DNA of 14,847 nucleotides, taken from NCBI GenBank assembly GCA_030539135.1, contig JAUNSQ010000020.1, positions 1 through 14,847 on the forward strand, given 5' to 3'. Positions 6,917 through 13,700 of this stretch are shown piece after piece. Numbering within the stretch: the first letter of the stretch is position 1; each line of letters begins with the position of its first letter. Below the pieces are notes generated by a model that made no database searches, was not told where the DNA came from, and was given only the letters and a program-made list of their open reading frames with translations. The translations under genes were made by a program, and so were the position numbers. This stretch comes from Synergistaceae bacterium (lineage in GTDB: Bacteria; Synergistota; Synergistia; Synergistales; Synergistaceae).

Positions 6917-7651
6917 CTATCTCCAGACTGAAGATATTTTCGCATATTCCGTCTCATCGTCGATATGTCTCAGCGAGTGGACGAAACAGCGCCCTTTGTC
7001 CGACGGCAATTCCTGCGTAAGACACCGCACGCGGGTACGCGGGACTGGGTGCAGGAATTCTCCCTCGACAAACATTGGGGTCATTTTTTCCGGCACATCG
7101 TCAGGCACCGTGTCGAGCGCCCAGCTGAAATATACGGCGTGGTTAGTATGGTCGTTGACGTCAAGGTCCTGCCAGCGCACTTTCCAAGTCTCTTCTAACT
7201 GCGCCTCCGCAAGCTCCGGGACTTTTACATCCGAGGGGAGTTCTTCAGATACCTGCGTCATAAATGCGGACATCAGCTCGCATTTATCAAGGCGTATAGG
7301 GCGCAGCTTAACTGTGTCTATAAGCACCCACCACGCGTAGGCGCTCCCAAGATATTCCCCTGCCGGGTTCCAGAACTTGAACGTACGCAACGAGAAGAGA
7401 TTGCGAAACGGCTCCGCGTAGGTTTTGATTTTAATCGTTCCATCCTCTTTGCGCGGATATCTCGAAATATCTATGCGATATTTGCGCAGCACCCACGTGA
7501 TGTTATGTTCTAAAGTCTGGCGCACGGAAAGCCCGTATTTCGAAGCGTCTATATCCGCCATTTCCTGAAACATCTCAAGCAAAACACTGAACTTCAAACG
7601 TCCCCTAGGATCTATTCCACTAAAAGGCACCAGATTATCGACTTCAGTCAT
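6917..7651 (-). CDS. Acyl-ACP thioesterase (FatA/FatB-like, bacterial)
   Basis: It hydrolyses acyl-ACP to free fatty acid and ACP, ending chain elongation. The 244-residue protein fits the double hot-dog acyl-ACP thioesterase family. The first hot-dog has WVLRKYRIDISRYP (53-66) and the AWWVLID strand (106-112); the second has DLDVNDHTNHAVY (162-174), which matches the plant DLDVNxHVNN motif with Asp164, Asn166 and His168. The cysteine found about 35 residues later in plant enzymes is not obvious here. I place the start at the ATG at 7651, with AAGGGG about 8 bases upstream, rather than at the in-frame ATG at 7681, which has no ribosome site and lies about at the predicted transcription start. 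It heads a two-gene unit immediately downstream of the fab operon, consistent with a role in fatty-acid release or membrane lipid adjustment. Confidence 0.88.
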   Translation of the reverse strand: MTEVDNLVPFSGIDPRGRLKFSVLLEMFQEMADIDASKYGLSVRQTLEHNITWVLRKYRIDISRYPRKEDGTIKIKTYAEPFRNLFSLRTFKFWNPAGEYLGSAYAWWVLIDTVKLRPIRLDKCELMSAFMTQVSEELPSDVKVPELAEAQLEETWKVRWQDLDVNDHTNHAVYFSWALDTVPDDVPEKMTPMFVEGEFLHPVPRTRVRCLTQELPSDKGRCFVHSLRHIDDETEYAKISSVWR

Positions 7652-7688
7652 AATAATTCCCCTTTCGTACTGCCAAATCACAGCTTAA

Positions 7689-7697
7689 ATTATAACA
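7689..7697 (-). promoter_or_regulatory. Extended -10 promoter of the thioesterase unit
   Basis: TGTTATAAT on the minus strand is a perfect extended -10 (TGnTATAAT). No good -35 is seen at 17 bases upstream, where the base of the preceding hairpin lies; extended -10 promoters often dispense with one. Start near 7682 would give a leader of about 31 bases. Confidence 0.6.
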
Positions 7698-7699
7698 TT

Positions 7700-7741
7700 G
7701 CGGCATAGGCCGATATCATTTCTGACTCTGGCCTATGCCGC
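7700..7741 (-). terminator. Strong hairpin after rnc, likely end of the fab operon
   Basis: GCGGCATAGGCC (7700-7711) and GGCCTATGCCGC (7730-7741) are perfect 12-base inverted arms with an 18-base loop. It starts 25 bases after the rnc stop. Neither side carries a good U-run, so it may act as a weak or factor-aided terminator, as a 3'-end stabiliser, or as an RNase III target. Its minus-strand 3' end abuts the next promoter. Confidence 0.6.
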
Positions 7742-7766
7742 TTCAAATTTTACTATATACAGCAAG

Positions 7767-8462
7767 TTAAATATTTTTTAACGCGGCCTTAGCCGCATTG
7801 AACTCCGCATCTTTGATACTGTCGCCCCACGCTTCCGCAAGTTTTTCTCCGTCGACTGTGACTTTGACCTTAAACTTTTTAGCGTGGTCGGGCCCTTTGC
7901 GTTCTATTGTCTTATAGTATGGAACGTCAGACCCTCTGCTTTGAAAAAGCTGCTGCAATTCTGTCTTCGCGTCGATGACCTCCGACGGTTCGCAGTCGCC
8001 CTGCGTCTCAAGGAATTTAACTACGACAGACCTGGCCGCTTCATATCCACCATCAAGGTAGACCGCCCCAAAAACAGCTTCGGCCGCGTCTGCCTCAACG
8101 GATTCTGTCGGGCCATTCTTAATCAGGCTCTTGCCAAGTTTGATAAGTGGGCGAAGCCCTATTCCATCAGCCCATCTGGCAAGGCTTTCTTTGCATACAA
8201 GGCGGGAACGCAGACGGGTAAGTCCGCCCTCGTCCGTCTCGTTGTGTTCTCGGTAAAGTTTATCTGACGATATAAGTTCTAATACCGCGTCGCCTAAAAA
8301 CTCAAGACGTTCGTTGAAAAAAGGAAGCGCCGACTCGTTCGCGTATGACGAATGGGTCAGCGCTTCTTCAAGCAGCTTGATATCGGTAAAGTAAAAACCA
8401 ATTTTATCCTGAAAGTCACTCAGTTTAGCGTCGTAGTCGGCGGAATTTTTCTTAATCTTCAT
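7767..8462 (-). CDS. rnc: Ribonuclease III
   Basis: This endonuclease cuts double-stranded RNA in rRNA and mRNA processing. It has 231 residues: an endonuclease domain (about 10-155) with the signature ERLEFLGDAV (51-60; Glu51, Glu54, Asp58 corresponding to E. coli Glu38, Glu41, Asp45) and DAAEAVFGAVYLD (125-137; Asp125, Glu128), then a double-stranded RNA-binding domain (about 163-231) with DAKTELQQLFQ. The ATG at 8462 lies 11 bases inside the end of fabF. No ribosome site stands out before it, so initiation probably depends on translation of fabF. The reading frame extends farther upstream to 8537 inside fabF, but the homologous region begins only after this ATG. rnc as last gene of a fab cluster is seen in several anaerobic lineages. 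Confidence 0.96.
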   Translation of the reverse strand: MKIKKNSADYDAKLSDFQDKIGFYFTDIKLLEEALTHSSYANESALPFFNERLEFLGDAVLELISSDKLYREHNETDEGGLTRLRSRLVCKESLARWADGIGLRPLIKLGKSLIKNGPTESVEADAAEAVFGAVYLDGGYEAARSVVVKFLETQGDCEPSEVIDAKTELQQLFQSRGSDVPYYKTIERKGPDHAKKFKVKVTVDGEKLAEAWGDSIKDAEFNAAKAALKNI

Positions 8463-9690
8463 AACGTTCGACGGCAATGACGGCGTTGTGTCCGCCAAAA
8501 CCGAAATTGTTGATGATGGCGCGTTTAACGTCGGCATGTACGGCGCTGTTTGATACGATATTCAAATCGCAATCGGGGTCTTTCTCAAACTGGTTGATTG
8601 TCGGATGCACTATGCTCTTCTCTATCGCCAACAGGACGGCTATCGTCTCTATCGCTCCAGCCGCGCCAAGCGCGTGCCCTATCATTGATTTCGTGGACTG
8701 CACCATTACATTTTGGGCGTCGTCGCCTAGCAGCTTCTTGATCGCTAAAGTCTCCATCTTATCATTCAGCGGCGTCGAAGTTCCGTGCGCGTTTATGAGG
8801 TCGATGTCCTTAGGCTGCCATCCAGCCTTCTTCACAGCCATATCCATAGCGCGATACGCGCCGTCGCCGTCGGGGTCAGGGGCGGTGATGTGATATGCGT
8901 CGCATGACAGGCCGTAACCCTTGACCTCAGCATAAATATGTGCACCTCGCGCCTTAGCGTGTTCAAGCTCCTCAAATAACATGATTCCACAGCCTTCGCC
9001 GATAACGAACCCATCTCTCCCAGCGTCGAACGGACGCGAAGCATGCTTCGGGTCATCGTTGCGGTTCGACAATGCTTTAAGCGACGCGAAACCGGCAGTC
9101 GCTACGGGCGTCACCGCAGCTTCAGTTCCACCAGTCAGGATAACGTCGGCATCCCCGCGAACAATACAATTGAACGCTTCGCCCATGCTGTTCAGCGATG
9201 AAGCGCACGCCGTTACGACAGCCATATTTGGCCCCTTGGCCTGACAGCGTATGGCGACGTACGCGGCAGGCATGTTTGTAATCATCATCGGCACCATAAA
9301 TGGACTTACGCGGTTTGGCCCTTTTTCAATGAGTGCGCGGAAGTTGTCTTCCAGCGTGCTTATCCCGCCCTCGCCAGTCCCTATATATACGCCGAACATA
9401 TTCTTATCCAGTGTTTCCACGTCAAGCGCAGAATCCTTTATCGCCATATCGGCAGCAGCCGTGGCGAAATGCAGAACTCTGTCGGTACGCCTGACTTCCT
9501 TTTTATCCAGCCATAATTCCGGGTCAAAACCCTTTACTTCCGCCGCAATTTTCGTCACGTGCGCCGAAGTATCAAACAGAGTTATATAGTCCGCTCCGTT
9601 CCTGCCCTCTTCAAGGGCTCTCCAAAATTCGTCTTTTCCCAGTCCAATCGGTGTGACCGCGCCAACACCCGTGATAACGACTCTTCTCAT
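8452..9690 (-). CDS. fabF: Beta-ketoacyl-ACP synthase II
   Basis: It condenses malonyl-ACP with a growing acyl-ACP during elongation. The 412-residue thiolase-fold protein has the KAS II triad: Cys162 in VVTACASS, His302 in NAHGTSTPLND and His339 in KSMIGHALGAAG, plus the C-terminal NNFGFGGHNA loop. The start is the ATG at 9690 (MRRVVITG), with GGAGGG six bases or so upstream. The open frame runs 19 codons farther, but that stretch codes across the intergenic hairpin and is not expected to be translated. It follows acpP after 57 bases containing a terminator-like hairpin, and rnc begins inside its 3' end. Confidence 0.97.
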   Translation of the reverse strand: MRRVVITGVGAVTPIGLGKDEFWRALEEGRNGADYITLFDTSAHVTKIAAEVKGFDPELWLDKKEVRRTDRVLHFATAAADMAIKDSALDVETLDKNMFGVYIGTGEGGISTLEDNFRALIEKGPNRVSPFMVPMMITNMPAAYVAIRCQAKGPNMAVVTACASSLNSMGEAFNCIVRGDADVILTGGTEAAVTPVATAGFASLKALSNRNDDPKHASRPFDAGRDGFVIGEGCGIMLFEELEHAKARGAHIYAEVKGYGLSCDAYHITAPDPDGDGAYRAMDMAVKKAGWQPKDIDLINAHGTSTPLNDKMETLAIKKLLGDDAQNVMVQSTKSMIGHALGAAGAIETIAVLLAIEKSIVHPTINQFEKDPDCDLNIVSNSAVHADVKRAIINNFGFGGHNAVIAVERYED

Positions 9691-9711
9691 AGGCGTCCCT
9701 CCATACCCCGC

Positions 9712-9735
9712 AAAAGGGGCCGTATAAACGGCCCC
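9712..9735 (-). terminator. Hairpin with short U-run between acpP and fabF
   Basis: In the minus-strand RNA, GGGGCCGU (9735-9728) pairs perfectly with ACGGCCCC (9723-9716) around a UUAU loop, followed by UUUU (9715-9712). It is compact and GC-rich but the U-run is short, so partial termination or a 3'-end that protects acpP mRNA is more likely than a full stop. fabF and rnc downstream have no separate promoter that I can see, so readthrough must occur. Confidence 0.65.
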
Positions 9736-9747
9736 ATAAGGTATCAA

Positions 9748-9999
9748 TTAATCTTCAGCACCAAGCTTTGTCTTCACATAGTTCAATGCTTCTCCTACCG
9801 TTGTGAGTTTCTCCGCGTCCTCATCGGGGATCTCGATATCGAACTCTTCTTCAATTCCCATGATGAGTTCTACGATATCAAGTGAATCGGCGCCAAGGTC
9901 TTCCACAAAGGATGCCTCCGGCTTGATCTGTTCCTCCTCAGCGTTAAGGCGATCCATTACTATTTCCTTAAGCTTTGCCTGAACTTCTTCCATCTTCAT
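9748..9999 (-). CDS. acpP: Acyl carrier protein
   Basis: This small acidic carrier holds the growing acyl chain on a phosphopantetheine arm and serves FabD, FabH, FabG, FabK, FabF, PlsX and the nearby thioesterase. It has 83 residues, four-helix ACP pattern, with the attachment site at Ser39 in LGADSLDIVEL (35-45) and an acidic helix II/III (EEEFDIEIPDEDAE). The ATG at 9999 is fixed by a full AAGGAGGTGA (10006-10015), the strongest ribosome site in the window; an in-frame ATG two codons later is spaced too far. Strong translation fits the high cellular demand for ACP. It is set off by 76 bases from fabG and 57 bases from fabF, whereas the other fab genes overlap or nearly touch. Confidence 0.98.
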   Translation of the reverse strand: MKMEEVQAKLKEIVMDRLNAEEEQIKPEASFVEDLGADSLDIVELIMGIEEEFDIEIPDEDAEKLTTVGEALNYVKTKLGAED

Positions 10000-10005
10000 T
10001 ACAAC

Positions 10006-10015
10006 TCACCTCCTT
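10006..10015 (-). promoter_or_regulatory. Full-consensus ribosome site of acpP
   Basis: AAGGAGGTGA is fully complementary to the 16S rRNA 3' end region, with about six bases between its end and the ATG. It decides the acpP start and predicts strong translation. Confidence 0.85.
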
Positions 10016-10054
10016 TCAAAATTATATACTGTATCGTCTCAGATTTGTATAGCC

Positions 10055-10072
10055 TTATGCTAAACAGCATAA
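10055..10072. repeat. Small perfect hairpin between fabG and acpP
   Basis: TTATGCT (10055-10061) and AGCATAA (10066-10072) are perfect 7-base inverted arms around AAAC, 3 bases after the fabG stop. No U-run follows on the minus strand, so it is not a normal terminator. It could mark an mRNA processing site or shield the acpP message. Confidence 0.35.
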
Positions 10073-10075
10073 ATA

Positions 10076-10819
10076 TTACATAGTCATCCCGCCGTCTACG
10101 GCGATGACCTGACCATGTATATACGACGCTTCGTCCGAGGCGAGAAACGCTACCAGAGACGCCACGTCGTCCGGCGTGCCCTGACGTCCGGCCGGTATAT
10201 TTTTCAACATCATATCTTGGATATCGCCGGAGAGCGACGACGTCATATCTGTGCCTATATACCCCGGAGCGACGGCGTTTGCCGTGATCCCGCGCGAACC
10301 GATCTCACGGGCGAGGCTTTTTATAAACCCTGTCATTCCAGCTTTTGCAGCAGCATAATTGCACTGCCCAGAATTTCCGATAAGTCCGGTAACGGATGAC
10401 ACCGCTATGATACGGCCGTAGTGTTCCTTCAGCATTGGGCGTACAGCTTCCTTCGCGCAGTAGTACAAAGAGGAAAGGTCCGCCGATATAACGTCGTGCC
10501 AATCTTCGTCTTTCATGCGCATAAGCAGGTTGTCCCTCGTTATGCCGGCATTGCATACAAGTATGCCAACACCGCCAAGTCTTTCGCTGACTTCTTTAAA
10601 CATTTCAGTGACCTCGGCATGAGACGAAACATCCGCTTTGACCGTTATTGCTCTGCCGCCGTTTGCGGAAATTATGCCTGCAACTTCCAAAGCGGCTTCC
10701 ACGGAGCGGCTGTAGTTTACGGCTACGGCGCAGCCCTGTTCCGCAAGTTTAAGAGCTATAGCCCTGCCGATGCCGCGTCCTGCGCCAGTAACTAGCGCGA
10801 TTTTTGTCCCGCTCATCAT
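10076..10819 (-). CDS. fabG: 3-oxoacyl-ACP reductase
   Basis: This NADPH-dependent short-chain dehydrogenase reduces 3-oxoacyl-ACP to 3-hydroxyacyl-ACP. It has 247 residues counted from the first of two tandem ATGs (10819 and 10816); either is served by AGAGGTGA upstream. The Rossmann motif TGAGRGIG is at 11-18, NAG at 90-92, and the catalytic Ser142, Tyr155 and Lys159 sit in SSVTG and NYAAAKAGM. The C-terminal DGGMTM ending is typical of FabG. The start overlaps the fabD stop by four bases (ATGA) or one base, so translation is coupled. Confidence 0.97.
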   Translation of the reverse strand: MMSGTKIALVTGAGRGIGRAIALKLAEQGCAVAVNYSRSVEAALEVAGIISANGGRAITVKADVSSHAEVTEMFKEVSERLGGVGILVCNAGITRDNLLMRMKDEDWHDVISADLSSLYYCAKEAVRPMLKEHYGRIIAVSSVTGLIGNSGQCNYAAAKAGMTGFIKSLAREIGSRGITANAVAPGYIGTDMTSSLSGDIQDMMLKNIPAGRQGTPDDVASLVAFLASDEASYIHGQVIAVDGGMTM

Positions 10820-11766
10820 TTTGTTTCACCTCTCAAAAAATTAGCCGCGGTGAGGAGCCCCGCGGCGTCAGCCACAGGATAAGGCCTCTTGCCGTTGCAT
10901 ATCTTGCGTACAAGACCTGATAGAACGCTTCCCGGACCAAGCTCTATATATCCGTCCGTTCCGATGCCCTCAATTGTGAGGACGCTCTGAGACCATAGGA
11001 CTGGAGAAAATGTCTGAATAAAAAGGGCTTCTTTTATATCATCGACCTTCGTCAGAGCTCTCGCCGACGCATTCGCTACGATTGGGCATTTTGGCTCTGC
11101 CCATTTTATCTCTTTGAAAGCCTCTTTAAGCTTGTCTGCCACAGGACGCATAAGCTCACAGTGGAATGGCGCGCTCACTCGAAGAGGTACTACCTTGTAA
11201 CACCCTTTGCCCTCTATGATTCTGACTGCGCGTTCCACAGCCTCGGTATGTCCTGAAATAACGACCTGCGTAGGAGAATTCACATTTGCCGCTTGGCATA
11301 TCTGCCCCTGCGCGGCCTCGCCGCAGACTTCGCATACTTCGTCAAGAGTCATGCCGACCACTGCTGCCATCTGACCAGCGCCGAAAGGCACGGCCTCCTG
11401 CATAAGCCCACCGCGTAAATTGACAAGACGGACCCCATCGGTAAGCGATAGCGTTCCCATCGCGACCAAAGATGTATATTCTCCGAGGGAATGCCCTGCC
11501 ACACAGCATGGAGTGAGTTCCATGCCAAGTTCTTCGCCTAACGCCTTGTACGCCGCGACGCTTACGGTGAGGATAGCCGGCTGTGTGATAGTAGTCTGCG
11601 CAAGCTGTTCCGGCGTGCCGTTGAAGATAATGTCGCTCAAGGAAAACCCCAAGGCGTCGTCAGCTTCTTCAAACACGCTCTTTGCAGACTGGTAATTATC
11701 GTAAAACTCCCTGCCCATACCTGGACGCTGCGCGCCCTGGCCTGGGAAAATCAACGCATATCTCAT
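10816..11766 (-). CDS. fabD: Malonyl-CoA:ACP transacylase
   Basis: It moves malonyl from CoA to ACP to supply elongation units. The protein is 316 residues. Catalytic residues are visible: Ser93 in GHSLGEYTSL, His202 in SAPFHCELM, and the carboxylate-binding Arg118 in NLRGGLMQ. FPGQGAQRPGMG at 7-18 is the family N-terminus. The ATG at 11766 overlaps the fabK stop by four bases (ATGA), with GAGG 8 bases upstream. Confidence 0.97.
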   Translation of the reverse strand: MRYALIFPGQGAQRPGMGREFYDNYQSAKSVFEEADDALGFSLSDIIFNGTPEQLAQTTITQPAILTVSVAAYKALGEELGMELTPCCVAGHSLGEYTSLVAMGTLSLTDGVRLVNLRGGLMQEAVPFGAGQMAAVVGMTLDEVCEVCGEAAQGQICQAANVNSPTQVVISGHTEAVERAVRIIEGKGCYKVVPLRVSAPFHCELMRPVADKLKEAFKEIKWAEPKCPIVANASARALTKVDDIKEALFIQTFSPVLWSQSVLTIEGIGTDGYIELGPGSVLSGLVRKICNGKRPYPVADAAGLLTAANFLRGETK

Positions 11767-12710
11767 TCTGCAAACCTCGCTGCTTTCTTTGTCTGTTCGA
11801 CCGCCCCGTTTATTATGTCCTGAATAATATCGGAGGCTGGTTCGATTTTTTTAACAAGCCCTGCGGACTGCCCAGCCATCAGCGACCCATATTCGATATC
11901 GCCTTCGACGACTGCGGCCCTCAGCCTGCCTGAGCCAAAAGCCTCTATCTCCTCAGACGGGGCCCCCCTTTTCTCAAGTTCTTCGAATTGCTTTGTAAAT
12001 TTATTTTTGAGCGCGCGGACAGGATGTCCAAGCATGCGCCCCGTTACTGCCGTAGCTCTTTCATTCGCCTTTACGATTTTATCTTTATAATTGATGTGTA
12101 CGTTTGATTCTGTCGAACATACAAAACGCGTCCCAACTTGTATACCTTCCGCGCCAAGCGCGAACGCCGCGGCCATTCCGCGCCCATCGGCAATGCCGCC
12201 CGCCGCTATGACAGGTATATCTACGGCGTCAACTATCTGGGGGACGAGGACCATCGTATTTATCTCGCCAATGTGCCCGCCAGCCTCGCTGCCTTCGGCG
12301 ACTACCGCGTCTGCGCCCTGCTTTGCGGCCCGCTCGGCATAGGCGGCCGAAGCTATGACGGGGATCACGACAGTACCGATAGGCTTTAGCCTGTCAAGTA
12401 CCTTTCCAGGCAATCCCGCTCCCGTTGTTACCACCGGGACATGATATTTCGCGGCTATTTCAAGAGCGTCGTCGGCAGTCGGCGAAAGCATCATTAAATT
12501 CATTCCGAAGGGTCTATCCGTAAGGCTTTGAACTTTGATTATCTGCTTTTCCAACGCCTCCGCCGGCATATTGGCCGCGGCTATTATTCCAAGCCCTCCG
12601 GCGTTGCTTACCGCGGCGGCAAGGTCAGCGTCGGCGACCCAAGCCATCCCGCCTTGAATGATTGGATATTTGATTTTTAAAAGTTTTACGATCCTATTGT
12701 TTTCAAACAT
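11763..12710 (-). CDS. fabK: Enoyl-ACP reductase II (FMN-dependent, FabK)
   Basis: It reduces trans-2-enoyl-ACP, the last step of each elongation cycle, in place of FabI. The 315-residue TIM-barrel flavoprotein belongs to the nitronate monooxygenase/FabK superfamily. Seen are YPIIQGGMAWV (15-25), GMNLMML (69-75), EGSEAGGHIGE (139-149, with His146 corresponding to the catalytic His of FabK), the FMN phosphate-binding AAGGIADGRG and ALGAEGIQVGTRF. Its place between fabH and fabD favours FabK over a true nitronate monooxygenase. The ATG at 12710 has AAGGTGAT upstream, 24 bases after fabH. FabK enzymes are known to be insensitive to triclosan, so this pathway is predicted to be too unless a FabI is encoded elsewhere. 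Confidence 0.93.
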   Translation of the reverse strand: MFENNRIVKLLKIKYPIIQGGMAWVADADLAAAVSNAGGLGIIAAANMPAEALEKQIIKVQSLTDRPFGMNLMMLSPTADDALEIAAKYHVPVVTTGAGLPGKVLDRLKPIGTVVIPVIASAAYAERAAKQGADAVVAEGSEAGGHIGEINTMVLVPQIVDAVDIPVIAAGGIADGRGMAAAFALGAEGIQVGTRFVCSTESNVHINYKDKIVKANERATAVTGRMLGHPVRALKNKFTKQFEELEKRGAPSEEIEAFGSGRLRAAVVEGDIEYGSLMAGQSAGLVKKIEPASDIIQDIINGAVEQTKKAARFAE

Positions 12711-12734
12711 TATTAGATATCACCTTATCGTCTT

Positions 12735-13700
12735 TCACGCTTCGTACATAAGCGCGCCAAATGTCATTCCCGCGCCAAAAGCGGCAAAACATACCTTATC
12801 TCCGCTTTTGATTTTATTATTCTTAACAGCCTCGTCGAGCGTTACTAACAGCGACGCCGCGGACGTGTTGCCGTATCTTTCCAAATTAGTCGGGACTCTG
12901 TCAGCGGAAATTTTCAACCGCCTTACGATGTCGTCAATTATCCTCGCGTTCGCCTGATGAAGCACCCATAAATTTACCTGTTCTACATCTACGCGAGACT
13001 CTTTGCAAAAATCACTGATAAATTTTGGGAGGTTCCTGTTCACATATTTAAATACGTCGTTGCCTTTCATGCTAAGCTGCTGGAAGGAATCGTCCGAAGG
13101 GACAGCCATTATGTAATCAGCCTTCGTGCCGTCGGAAAACAGTTTCGCCGCCGTAAACCCGCCGGCGCCGTCTTCGGAGACCGACAGCAGACACGCGCCA
13201 GCTGCGTCTCCAAACAGTATGCAGGTCTTTCTATCCTTCCAATCCAGGATATCTCTAAAACGTTCGCATCCTATAACAAGCACATTGTCCCAAATCCCGG
13301 ACGCAATTCCAGAGATCGCGGTTTGCATCGCCGCCAGACTGCCTGTACACCCCGCCTGCACGTCAAACGCGCCGGCATCTACCGCACCAAGCCTGCTCTG
13401 AACTTTGCACGCCATCGGTGGGAATATCGAATCCGGCGTGTTTGAAGCCACGATAACCATGTCGATATCTTTATTTGACATGCCGGAATTTTCCAGAGCG
13501 TTTTTAGCCGCCATATATGCAAGGTCGGAACACTTCTCGCCGTCCGCTGCGAAGTGTCTTTCTCTTATTCCGGTCCTCTCTGATATCCATTCATCACTTG
13601 TATCAAGAAAATTTGTAAAATCTACGTTTCTCATTACTCTTTCCGGGATATAGACGCCAGTCCCGGAGATCCTTACGTTTCTACCTCTCAACAACGTCAT
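12735..13700 (-). CDS. fabH: Beta-ketoacyl-ACP synthase III
   Basis: It starts fatty-acid synthesis by condensing an acyl-CoA primer with malonyl-ACP. The 321-residue protein has the KAS III triad: Cys118 in VQAGCTGSL, His248 in LHQANARI and Asn278 in YGNTSAAS. The early TSDEWISERTGIRER (34-48) and RKTCILFGDAAGA (157-169) segments are typical. The ATG at 13700 overlaps the plsX stop by four bases (ATGA). Primer preference (acetyl or branched-chain) cannot be told from these motifs alone. Confidence 0.97.
   Translation of the reverse strand: MTLLRGRNVRISGTGVYIPERVMRNVDFTNFLDTSDEWISERTGIRERHFAADGEKCSDLAYMAAKNALENSGMSNKDIDMVIVASNTPDSIFPPMACKVQSRLGAVDAGAFDVQAGCTGSLAAMQTAISGIASGIWDNVLVIGCERFRDILDWKDRKTCILFGDAAGACLLSVSEDGAGGFTAAKLFSDGTKADYIMAVPSDDSFQQLSMKGNDVFKYVNRNLPKFISDFCKESRVDVEQVNLWVLHQANARIIDDIVRRLKISADRVPTNLERYGNTSAASLLVTLDEAVKNNKIKSGDKVCFAAFGAGMTFGALMYEA

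Noticed and set aside
7652..7681. Earlier ATG for the thioesterase at 7681
   Set aside because: It lies at the predicted transcription start and has no ribosome site; the ATG at 7651 has one.
8463..8537. N-terminal extension of RNase III by 25 residues
   Set aside because: The extra residues are encoded by the fabF 3' region in another frame, look unlike RNase III, and the ATG at 8462 gives the usual length.
9691..9747. N-terminal extension of FabF by 19 residues
   Set aside because: It would read through the intergenic hairpin; the ATG at 9690 has a strong ribosome site and starts with the normal RRVVITG sequence.
10021..10026. TATAAT on the minus strand just upstream of acpP as a promoter
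   Set aside because: Transcription would begin inside the ribosome site (10006-10015), and no good -35 lies 16 to 18 bases upstream, so it is unlikely to drive acpP.
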